A stretch of 40,859 bases of DNA from positions 1 through 40,859 of the forward strand of contig VGSG01000032.1 of NCBI GenBank assembly GCA_016875095.1, given 5' to 3'. Positions 16,392-24,379 of this stretch are shown in pieces. The notes beneath the pieces are model-generated. The model was given only the letters and a program-made list of their open reading frames with translations, searched no databases and had not been told where the DNA came from. This stretch comes from Deltaproteobacteria bacterium (GTDB lineage: Bacteria; Desulfobacterota; Desulfomonilia; Desulfomonilales; Desulfomonilaceae). Both the position numbers and the translations under genes were made by a program. Position 1 is the first letter of the stretch. Each line of letters starts with the position of its first letter.

Positions 16392-17077
16392 GCCCGCCTA
16401 AATGTAACCTGCTGTTATTCGTAGCCGAAAGCTTGTTACACGAGCCGACGATTTCGTTCCCACCGCATCGTTGGGAGCCTCACTTCAAAGCGCTCCGAGA
16501 CCGGCTGTTATTAGGAATTACGCGACGGTCTTGTCATGTTGAGCCGCGCGCCGGCCCTGAGCTTCAAGGTGTGGCTCCGCCGGCTCCAAGAGGCTAGCTT
16601 TACGATGTCTCCACCACCTGACCTAGGAAAGACCGTCGTCACGTTACTGACAAGAACCCCGATAAGCCGGTTCTGAGCCTACCTCACCCTTCATCACTCC
16701 GTCAAACATTATTCCCGTTGCGCCTGTGACCGGAAAACAGAGCGGTCATGTGGAGCCAAAGGAAACGCCGACGCAACGCGAACTTGACACATGCGACTGT
16801 GATACGCGCCTTTTCCCACTTTGATCAGACCTTTGGGAAGAGTTCTCCTTCGTCCCACTCGATCTTGGTCCGGCCGGCCATTTTTTCTTTGAAAACTTCA
16901 GGAAGTCCGTGATAGACCAGTATACGTTAGCCGCACGTCCGTCCGCATACTGGAAGCATTTGAAACATTTGGAGTTCTTGGAAGCCCCCAGCCCCGTGAG
17001 GTTCCGGAGCGCACAGGCTTAACTTTACCGCGTGTTATGACGCTCCAATTCATTGTAGGAGATCAAAGACTGTTCTC
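16392..17077. other. Divergent intergenic region without an intact gene
   Basis: These 686 bp separate the divergent livF operon and the acyl-CoA ligase gene at 17078. No open frame of normal size is present. The part from about 16825 to 17021 reads like a broken coding relic on the minus strand. A TTGACA occurs at 16783 but no -10 box lies at a suitable distance. AGGAG near 17056 is some 16 nt before the ATG at 17078. Confidence 0.6.
16825..17021 (-). pseudogene. Possible frameshifted gene remnant
   Basis: On the minus strand, 16825-16926 reads as a 33-codon open frame ending in TGA that looks protein-like (contains VYHGLPEVFKEKMAGRTKIE and ends GELFPKV). Just upstream, in another frame, about 16921-17021 reads ALRNLTGLGASKNSKCFKCF and then QYADGRAANVY. 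Joining the two frames at about 16921 gives a continuous C-terminal segment with two cysteines. I do not recognise the parent protein. It may be a relic of a deleted gene, or chance. Confidence 0.3.
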
Positions 17078-18742
17078 ATGGAAAAGCGAATTCGAATCAT
17101 CAGTAAGACGACCTCGGCTTACGAGTATCCGCTTCTCGTCAAGCAATTGCTCAACACGCCCATTCTGTATGCGCCAAGTCAGGAGATCGTGTACCAGGAC
17201 AAGGCTCGCCACACGTACCGTGACTTCTACGAGCGCATCCACAGACTTGCCGGGGGTTTGTCAGCTCTAGCAGTGAGACCGGGCGATACGGTCGCGGTTT
17301 TGGACTGGGATTCGCACCGATATCTTGAGTGTTTTTTCGCGGTTCCTATGATGGGGGCTATCCTGCACACGGTCAATGTCCGGCTTTCGCCTGAACAAAT
17401 CCTCTTTACCATGAATCACGCCCAGGACGATGCTGTTCTGGTCCACGAGGATTTCGTCCCTATCTTGGAGAGCATCGCTCCGCAACTCAAGACGGTCAAG
17501 CTCTTTATTCTCGTGAAGGACGGACCGGAAAAACCACAGACGTCGCTCCCGATTTCGACGGAATACGAGGAGCTGCTTGCGTCTGCGGACCCTTCATTTC
17601 CGTTCCCTGACTTTGATGAGAACGCTCAGGCCACAACCTTCTACACAACGGGAACTACCGGCGAACCCAAAGGCGTCTATTTCAGTCACAGACAATTGGT
17701 CTTGCACACGCTGGGAGTTGCGGTCGCGGTGTCTGGTTACACAGCTCCGGGGCGGTTCCAATCCGGTGACGTGTACATGCCGATTACGCCCATGTTCCAT
17801 GTCCATGCGTGGGGATTTCCTTTCGTCGCGACCCTGCTGGGCGCCAAGCAGGTGTATCCGGGCAGATACATTCCATCCCGCATCTTGGAACTGATTCGAA
17901 GAGAAAAGGTGACCTTTTCCCACTGCGTTCCCACGATCCTGCACATGCTGATTAATGATCCGGCTGCGGCTGACGTTGATCTACGCGGCTGGAAGGTCAA
18001 CACCGGCGGAATGGCTCTTCCGAGAGGGTTGGCCAAGCGGCTCCTGGATATAGGGATCGATGTGTTCCACGGGTATGGCATGTCCGAGACATGCCCGATT
18101 CTCACATTGGCGAATCTCAAGCCGTTCATGATGAACTGGGACGCGGAAGGACAGCTCGATTTTCGCACCAAAACAGGCTTTCCTCTTCCGTTGGTGAACT
18201 TGCGAGTCATCGACGAGGAGGGGCGGCAAGCGCCTAAAGACGGAAAATCCCCGGGGGAAATTGTTGTGCGCGCCCCGTGGTGCACGCAAGGCTACTTCCA
18301 AGCTCCGGAGCGATCCGAGGAATTGTGGCGTGATGGATGGTTGCATACGGGCGATGTCGCGGTGATGGACGAGCAGGGTTTCGTGCTCATCACGGACCGG
18401 CTGAAAGACGCAATCAAGACCGGCGGCGAGTGGATATCTTCTCTTGCGCTGGAAAGCCTGCTCAGTCGCCATGAAGCCGTGTCCGAATCGGCGGTGGTGG
18501 GCGTGCCGGACGAAAAGTGGGGTGAGCGGCCGGTCGCGCTCGTGGCGCTGAAAGACAACTATAAGGATTCCACCACGCCTCAAGATTTGAAGAGCTTTCT
18601 GGAGCAGTTCGTTGTGGAAGGCGTCATTTCCAAATGGGCCCTACCCGATCGGATCTATTTTGTGGAAGAGATACCCAAGACCAGTGTGGGTAAGATGGAC
18701 AAGAAGGTGATTCGGCAACAACTCCGAGACGGGAATCGGTAG
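17078..18742 (+). CDS. AMP-forming fatty-acyl-CoA ligase
   Basis: A 554-residue cytoplasmic acyl-adenylate-forming ligase of the medium/long-chain fatty-acyl-CoA synthetase group. Motifs: TTGTTGEPKG (190-199), the GYGMSETCP region, the LHTGDVAVMDEQGFVLITDR hinge region, and the catalytic lysine Lys539 in PKTSVGKMDKK near the C-terminus. All parts of a normal enzyme of this family are present. It is a different subgroup from the ligase in the liv operon: shorter, and with the usual SVGK lysine motif. The start is supported by the domain beginning but the ribosome-binding site (AGGAG) is about 16 nt away. The next gene, an alkylsulfatase homologue, begins 47 nt after its stop on the same strand, so the pair is probably one transcript. 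Confidence 0.93.
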   Translation: MEKRIRIISKTTSAYEYPLLVKQLLNTPILYAPSQEIVYQDKARHTYRDFYERIHRLAGGLSALAVRPGDTVAVLDWDSHRYLECFFAVPMMGAILHTVNVRLSPEQILFTMNHAQDDAVLVHEDFVPILESIAPQLKTVKLFILVKDGPEKPQTSLPISTEYEELLASADPSFPFPDFDENAQATTFYTTGTTGEPKGVYFSHRQLVLHTLGVAVAVSGYTAPGRFQSGDVYMPITPMFHVHAWGFPFVATLLGAKQVYPGRYIPSRILELIRREKVTFSHCVPTILHMLINDPAAADVDLRGWKVNTGGMALPRGLAKRLLDIGIDVFHGYGMSETCPILTLANLKPFMMNWDAEGQLDFRTKTGFPLPLVNLRVIDEEGRQAPKDGKSPGEIVVRAPWCTQGYFQAPERSEELWRDGWLHTGDVAVMDEQGFVLITDRLKDAIKTGGEWISSLALESLLSRHEAVSESAVVGVPDEKWGERPVALVALKDNYKDSTTPQDLKSFLEQFVVEGVISKWALPDRIYFVEEIPKTSVGKMDKKVIRQQLRDGNR

Positions 18743-18789
18743 AAACGGCGACGCGATCCGGCCCCAAACATCAACCGAAAGGCGAGAAT

Positions 18790-20787
18790 ATGGTGATTTT
18801 CGGCTTCATTCGGAAAACATTCTTGGTGACTGCCTGTTTGGGCATTGTCACCTCAGCCTCCGGGTTTACCTTCGCGCAGTCTGATGGGCCGGAGGCGACC
18901 GGTTTCACCAAGGATGCGAATACGGCTGTGCTCAAGAGTCCTGCGCTGAAATGGGAAGACAAACAAGATGAGGAATTCGCCCGGCGCGGCTTTATCGCGA
19001 CCGACCAGGAGCTGGTCCTGAAAGACGCAGCGGGCAATGTTATCTGGAGCAACAAGGAATACGACGGGTTTCTCAAGGGAGAGGCGCCTCTGACGGTGAA
19101 CCCCAGCTTATGGCGTCACGCTGTGCTCAACTCGATTCACGGCCTCTTCAAAGTCACTGACGGAGTGTACCAGGTCCGAGGCCAGTCCATCTCCAACATG
19201 ACAATCATAGAAGGCAAGACGGGATATATCGTCTTCGACCCCCATATAAGCGTGGAAAACGCGAAAAACAACCTGGCTCTGGTATTCCGCCACGTGGGCC
19301 GGAAGCCGGTGGTCGCGGTGATCTACTCCCATTCTCATATCGATCATTTTGGCGGAGTCAAAGGAGTGACGTCCGAAGAAGACGTCAAGAGCGGAAAAAC
19401 GCGCATCATCGCTCCCAAGGGATTCATGGAAGCGGCAATGAGCGAGAATGTGCTCGCGGGAAATGTGATGAGCCGACGAGCCATGTACATGTACGGCAAC
19501 CTGCTCGAGCGAGGACCGAAAGGTCAGATAGACGCGGGCGCAGGCAAGACCGCGGAGGCGGGGACCGGTAGCATTATTGCCCCGACGCAAGTCATCGAAG
19601 AACAGGCCGCGCGCATGGAAGTGGACGGTGTGGAGCTTGTGTTTCAGCTCGCGCCTGGTGAAGCCCCTGCCAATATGCATGTGTACCTGCCGCAGAAGAA
19701 AACCCTGTACATCGCGGACAATTGTTTTCACACAATTCACAACATATACACCATTCGCGGCGCACGCACCCGGGATGCCCGGGCCTGGGCCGATTCAATA
19801 GAACAAGGGCTCCGATTCGAGGACGCTGAAGTGTTGATCGCAGGCCACAACTGGCCCTGTTTTGGCAAAGACAACGTGCGTGAGCACATGAACAACCAGA
19901 TTGATGCGCTCAGGTACGTGCATGACCAGACTCTGCGGCTCATGAATCAGGGATACAAGCCTGGCGAAATCGCGGAACTGATCGAGCTGCCCCCGAGCCT
20001 CGCGGTAAAATGGCCCCTCCGGAATTACTACGGCCACGTTAAGCACGACGTGAAGGGCATCTATAGCCTTTACCTCGGGTGGTACGACGGGAATCCGGCG
20101 AACCTCGATCCGCTCCCGCCTCGAGAAACCGGTAAACTGATGGTCGAATACATGGGCGGCGCCGACGCGGTGATCGGCAAAGCTCAGAAAGCCTTTGATC
20201 AGGGGCAGTATCGGTGGGTAGCCCAAGTGCTCGATTATGTCGTCTGGGCCGAACCCGCGAACAAGAAGGCTCGCGAGCTGGCAGCCGCAGCATTCAACCA
20301 GCTCGGCTACCAGACCGAGAACGCCACCTGGCGCAACGCGTACCTCACCGCGGCTTATGAGCTACGAGAGGGTGTCCAATCGGAAAAAGGCGGAAGCGCC
20401 GAGGGACGTGGCGCATTTATCATGGCGATCCCGTACACCGACCTGTTGGACGCTCTGTCCGTGAGGCTAAACGGCCCAAGGGCTTTCGGCAAACAGAGCG
20501 TAATCAACTGGGACTTCACCGATTCGGGGGAAAAGTACGTAACGACTTTACGGAACGCGGTTCTCAGCTATAAGAAGGGATCCAGTCCACAGGCTGACGT
20601 AACGCTTTCGCTCTCAAGGCTTGGGCTCCTGAAGCTCCTCTCCGGCATGGTTCCGTTGGAGCTCCTGGAAACGACGGGTGAAGTCCGAACCCAGGGCGCC
20701 AAAGAAAAGCTCAAGGAGTTGCTGGGGCTCTTTGACCGCCCCAGTCCCACTTTTCCCATCGCAACCCATGAACCGATAGGGCCCTGA
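18790..20787 (+). CDS. Exported SdsA-like alkylsulfatase homologue (metallo-beta-lactamase fold)
   Basis: A 665-residue protein with a signal peptide (residues 1-30, cleavage near Phe-Ala-Gln), so periplasmic or secreted. The metallo-beta-lactamase domain carries SHSHIDHFGG (180-189; ligands His181, His183, Asp185, His186) and the family's HNIYTIRGARTRDARAW (317-333) and GHNWPCFG (352-359, His353). The alkylsulfatase dimerisation region follows (about 380-520) and an SCP2-like lipid-binding domain ends the protein (about 545-660). Members such as SdsA1 hydrolyse primary alkyl sulfates to alcohol and sulfate. Against SdsA1 as I recall it, the two bridging glutamates align with Asn295 and Asp310, so the metal site may differ. 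The upstream ligase could activate the acid made from a released alcohol. Length fits the family. Confidence 0.85.
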   Translation: MVIFGFIRKTFLVTACLGIVTSASGFTFAQSDGPEATGFTKDANTAVLKSPALKWEDKQDEEFARRGFIATDQELVLKDAAGNVIWSNKEYDGFLKGEAPLTVNPSLWRHAVLNSIHGLFKVTDGVYQVRGQSISNMTIIEGKTGYIVFDPHISVENAKNNLALVFRHVGRKPVVAVIYSHSHIDHFGGVKGVTSEEDVKSGKTRIIAPKGFMEAAMSENVLAGNVMSRRAMYMYGNLLERGPKGQIDAGAGKTAEAGTGSIIAPTQVIEEQAARMEVDGVELVFQLAPGEAPANMHVYLPQKKTLYIADNCFHTIHNIYTIRGARTRDARAWADSIEQGLRFEDAEVLIAGHNWPCFGKDNVREHMNNQIDALRYVHDQTLRLMNQGYKPGEIAELIELPPSLAVKWPLRNYYGHVKHDVKGIYSLYLGWYDGNPANLDPLPPRETGKLMVEYMGGADAVIGKAQKAFDQGQYRWVAQVLDYVVWAEPANKKARELAAAAFNQLGYQTENATWRNAYLTAAYELREGVQSEKGGSAEGRGAFIMAIPYTDLLDALSVRLNGPRAFGKQSVINWDFTDSGEKYVTTLRNAVLSYKKGSSPQADVTLSLSRLGLLKLLSGMVPLELLETTGEVRTQGAKEKLKELLGLFDRPSPTFPIATHEPIGP

Positions 20788-20862
20788 AGGTAGCGTGATT
20801 GCAGAGGAATGGATTTCTATGAGGGATGTCCGGGAAGGCTCTTCGCAAGAGGTGCGAACCCT

Positions 20863-21300
20863 TCAGTGGGCCACAAGGGGATTTCGGATATTCAGGCGCG
20901 GGAATCGACTAAAGTCCCGATCCGCAGTCCAGAGTTCTCTTACTCCGTGGTGTCGGCACAAGGCGACAATCCGGGCATCATGTATCTGCGGTCCGGACGC
21001 GCGGGCGCTTTCGAGAACGGACCGAAGTTGAGGCCAATACGTATCGGACTCTGAGAGTAAAACGAGGCTGGGCGATTCGAGCCACGCGCTAACCTGATTG
21101 ATTGCTTGGTCCAAAGGAGTTGGCGGCGCATAAATCCGAGGGTGGCTCACAATGGCAACAAACTCGTGCATGCACGGCCAGGGAATGGCCCACGGCGAGC
21201 CACTTTCCGCTAATTCCAGAACTCGGGCGTACGCGGCGTCATGCCACAGCGAATCTGAGCGGTGGGCATAGACGAGGATGTTTGTGTCCACCGCAATCAT
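20863..21300 (-). CDS. vapC: VapC-type PIN-domain toxin
   Basis: A 145-residue PIN-domain ribonuclease, the toxin of a type II pair; such toxins usually cut tRNA or rRNA. The four acidic residues of the site are Asp5 (VDTNILVY), Glu46, Asp108 and Asp127 (in ELWTADRDF). Full length for the family and with no break. Its ATG overlaps the antitoxin stop by 4 bp (ATGA), and GGGAGAGGAGA lies just before it, so translation is coupled. The pair sits between unrelated plus- and minus-strand genes, as mobile toxin-antitoxin modules often do. Confidence 0.92.
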   Translation of the reverse strand: MIAVDTNILVYAHRSDSLWHDAAYARVLELAESGSPWAIPWPCMHEFVAIVSHPRIYAPPTPLDQAINQVSAWLESPSLVLLSESDTYWPQLRSVLESARASGPQIHDARIVALCRHHGVRELWTADRDFSRFPRLNIRNPLVAH

Positions 21301-21542
21301 TCTCCTCTCCCTTCATAGGTAAGCTCGCGGATCTTTTCCCAGGACGCTCCCGTCAGATGGGCCTGCAATCCATCGCCTTTGAAGCTTGCATCTCGCAGGC
21401 GAAAAGGTGTCCGTTTCTTGCGGTCGGCAATGATGCGGCGTAGCCCTTCTTCTACAAGAGCTTTTAACGTGGTGCGCTCCTCCGCTGCCACCTCGCGAGC
21501 TTCCTCCAATAAGCTGTCCGGTATCTGAATGGTAGTCTTCAT
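21297..21542 (-). CDS. vapB: VapB-type antitoxin, ribbon-helix-helix
   Basis: An antitoxin of 81 residues if begun at the ATG at 21542 (MKTTIQIPDSLLEEA), or 85 if begun at 21554. The N-terminal 45 residues have the ribbon-helix-helix pattern that binds DNA; the C-terminal part (FRLRDASFKGDG...LTYEGRGE) would wrap and block VapC. I prefer 21542 because the likely -10 box covers the upstream ATG and transcription would start within a few bases of 21542, giving a leaderless message. No ribosome-binding site is clear for either start. It is followed by vapC with a 4-bp overlap. Confidence 0.85.
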   Translation of the reverse strand: MKTTIQIPDSLLEEAREVAAEERTTLKALVEEGLRRIIADRKKRTPFRLRDASFKGDGLQAHLTGASWEKIRELTYEGRGE

Positions 21543-21556
21543 ATGGCTAACCATAT
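21541..21556. promoter_or_regulatory. Palindrome over the vapB -10 box and start, probable operator
   Basis: ATATGG (21541-21546) and CCATAT (21551-21556) form a perfect inverted repeat around CTAA. It covers the proposed -10 box and both candidate start codons. VapB-type antitoxins repress their own promoter by binding such palindromes, so this is the best operator candidate. Confidence 0.5.
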
Positions 21557-21579
21557 CATCCGAGGTGGCTAGATGTCAA
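21550..21579 (-). promoter_or_regulatory. Probable vapBC promoter giving a leaderless transcript
   Basis: On the minus strand a perfect TTGACA (21574-21579) is followed after 18 bp by TATGGT (21550-21555, four of six). Transcription would begin near 21543, next to the ATG at 21542. Confidence 0.45.
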
Positions 21580-21637
21580 CGAGCGGCTCGCACCGTTGAT
21601 AGCCTGTTTGGTAAGGACTCCAAATATCGCTTCGGTG

Positions 21638-24052
21638 TCAGCGCTCCTGGTTTATGCGGACCTTTAGTCGGCGGGCGAGTTCGGGGAATGCCGCAGGGAG
21701 TTCTTGGCCGTTGCTTTGCAACAGCTTTACAATCCTGAAAAAGACGATCTGGGCTTCACCCAGTTGGACGGCGATTTCCAGATCACGGCACAGATCGAGA
21801 AAACGGAGCACGTGCTCGGGCGCTGTCTCCTGCCAGGGCGATTCGCCCAGTTTTGATAGCAGGTCGATGATTCGCGACCTGATCAGCTTTTCCGCGGACG
21901 CGGTGTCAAAAGTAATGCGCCAGGATCGAGCCTCTTCCAGGATTTGCTGCAGCCCATCAGGAAACACGGCTTTGGCGAGCTTGGCGAGTTCGTGATGCAG
22001 GCGACGGTTCAAGACGAATCGAGCGGCTGCAAAGAAGGTATCAGGGATTTCGATACCGGTCTCCATGATCAAGGCAATGAATTCTTTGTTTTTTTCATAG
22101 AAGTCCTCAAAGAGCCCTGCCTGCTCTTCGTACATCATTCGTGTGACCCGATGGATGATGCGGGATCGCTCTTCGACGAAAAGATCGGGAAGCGCGAAAT
22201 AAGCTCCGGGAAAATGAGTATCCAACGTTCGGATCAGTTCGGTTGACGACTGCCGTTGAAACAATTGGACCAGCCCGTTCTTCAATGCCGCGTAGTCGTC
22301 CACTCCCGCCACGCCCTTTACGGAGCATCTCAAATCAGCGCCCCCCAGATACAGCAGGGCTGACGCAAACGAGCTGCTCTCCATCGTCACGGTGTCTAAA
22401 AGGGACATGCGGCTGATCAGCAACAACCGGTCTCCCGCCTTTTCCCTGGTCGAATCCTGGATGTGAACGCGGTAGCAGTACAGGTCGGAATTTTCTCGGA
22501 GATCCTCGAACGCGGACAAGATCGTCGCGTGCGCGGCGACCTTGGGCAGTTCAACTTTTTGGGGCCACACTTTTTGGACGAAGATTTCGTCTCCGCTCAG
22601 GAACGGCCGTTGATTGCTCCGGGTGTTGGAAAGCTCGTTCAGGAAATCGTCCTCCAGTTTTGGATCGAAGGATTCGGCAAGTTGGAGGACACGGGCCGCG
22701 TACTTGAGGATTTGGAGGGTTTCGATGCCCAGGATGTCGTCAAAAAACCAGCCGCAACTCGTATAGATCATCATACGGTTACGCTGCAATTCCAGCAGCT
22801 TGAGCGCCGCAACCTTGTCGTTTTCTTCCAGGGGCCGGCTCTGATGGCGCTGGAGGAAGCTGTCCAGGTTCCCGCGCTTGTGGAGCAGCACGGAAACGTA
22901 GTCGTCGCGGGCTTGCCACGGATCTTTGAGAAAATCTTGCGCCAATCGAGCGTAGATTGGGTCGACTCGATCGCGCAGCAGATCCATAGCCCTCTTGAGT
23001 GAAACACGCCACTTCTGGTCCCAGCCGGGTTTGTGGCCCACGTTGCATCCACAATCCTCCTTCCAGCGGCCCACGCCGTGAGCGCAGCTCCAGGCCGAGC
23101 GCTCAACAATCTCCACCTCGGCTGCAGGTGGGAACTTCTCGAGGAATTCTCCATAGTTGGTCAGTTGCACGCCAGGCTCTTCGTAGAGTCGGGAGATCGT
23201 ATAAGCCAGCGCCATCTCGCCGAATCGGTGATGGTGGCCGTACGATTCACCATCTGTTGCTATATGGACAAGTTGGTCCCAAGCGCGGCTGTCCGAAAAC
23301 GCCGCGAGCAGGCGGTTCTTGAAATCCTCGCCGCTGTCGAGCAGGCGCTCGAACGCGATCGCTTGGGAAATGGGACCGTCATAAAAGAACAGCGCAATAC
23401 TCCGGCCTTGCGAAAGGTTGCAGACATAGGGCCTTGTCGGATCGATCCTCGCTCCGTCCACAGTCACCCACTGACCGCGGGCCGATTCCCGAAACCGCCG
23501 GGCTTGACGGGGCGCAAGTATGGTGAAGCGGATACCGTTACGGACCAGAATTTCTAGGGTCTCAACATCGACCGCGGTCTCGGGTAACCACATTCCTTCG
23601 GGATCTCGTCCGAATCGATGCTCGAAATCTCTAATTCCCCAAAGGATCTGGGTCGCCTTATCTCTCGTGGCTGCTAATGGGAGTATGGTGTGATGAAAGG
23701 CTTGCGCGAGGGCGTTGCCGTGACCCGATCGAGTCTTACGACTTGTTGCGTCCGCTTCGAGTATGGCCTGGTATGTGTCCGGGGCATGCCTTTCGAGCCA
23801 AGGGAGGAGCGTGGGCCCGAAGTCGAAGCTGATATGCTCACAGTTGTTGACGATATCGACTAACCAGTCTTGCGAGTCGAATATCCTCGCGTGCGTGTTC
23901 GGCGTGTAGCATTCTTCTGCGATTCGTTGGTTCCAATCATGCCAGGGATAGGCGGAATCCTGGACTTCGATCTCTTCAAGCCAGGGATTCTCCCGCGGCG
24001 GCTGATAAAAATGACCGTGTATGCAGATGTAGCGGAGAGAAGCGGGCTGCAT
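21638..24052 (-). CDS. Glycoside hydrolase family 57 protein with DUF3536
   Basis: An 804-residue cytoplasmic protein of the GH57 family, which includes alpha-amylases and 4-alpha-glucanotransferases acting on alpha-glucans such as glycogen. The N-terminus has the HGHFYQPPRENPW motif (residues 12-24, His12 and His14). The likely nucleophile is Glu158 (GMWLPET, 153-159) and the likely acid/base Asp267 (IATDGESYGHHH, 264-275); these follow the conserved-region order of the family. The second half (about 340-790) is the helical DUF3536-type extension. AGGAG lies 6 nt before the ATG at 24052. It stands alone, divergent from hyuA and behind vapBC. Substrate and product are not known for this subgroup; glycogen turnover is the general expectation. 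Confidence 0.88.
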   Translation of the reverse strand: MQPASLRYICIHGHFYQPPRENPWLEEIEVQDSAYPWHDWNQRIAEECYTPNTHARIFDSQDWLVDIVNNCEHISFDFGPTLLPWLERHAPDTYQAILEADATSRKTRSGHGNALAQAFHHTILPLAATRDKATQILWGIRDFEHRFGRDPEGMWLPETAVDVETLEILVRNGIRFTILAPRQARRFRESARGQWVTVDGARIDPTRPYVCNLSQGRSIALFFYDGPISQAIAFERLLDSGEDFKNRLLAAFSDSRAWDQLVHIATDGESYGHHHRFGEMALAYTISRLYEEPGVQLTNYGEFLEKFPPAAEVEIVERSAWSCAHGVGRWKEDCGCNVGHKPGWDQKWRVSLKRAMDLLRDRVDPIYARLAQDFLKDPWQARDDYVSVLLHKRGNLDSFLQRHQSRPLEENDKVAALKLLELQRNRMMIYTSCGWFFDDILGIETLQILKYAARVLQLAESFDPKLEDDFLNELSNTRSNQRPFLSGDEIFVQKVWPQKVELPKVAAHATILSAFEDLRENSDLYCYRVHIQDSTREKAGDRLLLISRMSLLDTVTMESSSFASALLYLGGADLRCSVKGVAGVDDYAALKNGLVQLFQRQSSTELIRTLDTHFPGAYFALPDLFVEERSRIIHRVTRMMYEEQAGLFEDFYEKNKEFIALIMETGIEIPDTFFAAARFVLNRRLHHELAKLAKAVFPDGLQQILEEARSWRITFDTASAEKLIRSRIIDLLSKLGESPWQETAPEHVLRFLDLCRDLEIAVQLGEAQIVFFRIVKLLQSNGQELPAAFPELARRLKVRINQER

Positions 24053-24379
24053 GTCTTACTCCTGTTGACCCGGCCCGTTTGAGGACGCGAGTCAACAATC
24101 TACGACGCTGTTCTTTGGGTCACCAACTATTGATTTACATGCCTCTCAACAGGATAGCCGAATCCTCGGTAACACGAGACCTCGACACGATACGAGAATA
24201 GCCTTAACCGAGGCCAAGGGAAACCCTTTTTTGCCCAGAGCGGCTCCACGGCTCTTCTCGGATTCTGCGAAGCCCTCAAGCGCAGGGAAAGATTGACAAT
24301 CAGCGGTGTTCATTCTAGTATTTGAGGCTCTCCGGCCGCATGGATACACAGCTCTCTCCTGCGCATTCAAGGGGTTGCC
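24053..24379. other. Divergent intergenic region, GH57 gene and hyuA
   Basis: No gene is seen in these 327 bp. The end facing hyuA holds a clear sigma-70 promoter (24293-24321). The end facing the GH57 gene holds its ribosome-binding site but no promoter I can defend. Confidence 0.6.
24293..24321 (+). promoter_or_regulatory. Near-consensus sigma-70 promoter of hyuAB
   Basis: A perfect TTGACA (24293-24298) is separated by exactly 17 bp from TAGTAT (24316-24321, four of six matches to TATAAT). Transcription would start near 24328, about 50 nt before the hyuA ATG. It is the best sigma-70 match I found in the window. Confidence 0.65.

Noticed and set aside
16783-16810. TTGACA at 16783 as a promoter for the ligase at 17078
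   Set aside because: No TATAAT-like box lies 16-18 bp downstream, and the gene begins almost 300 bp away.
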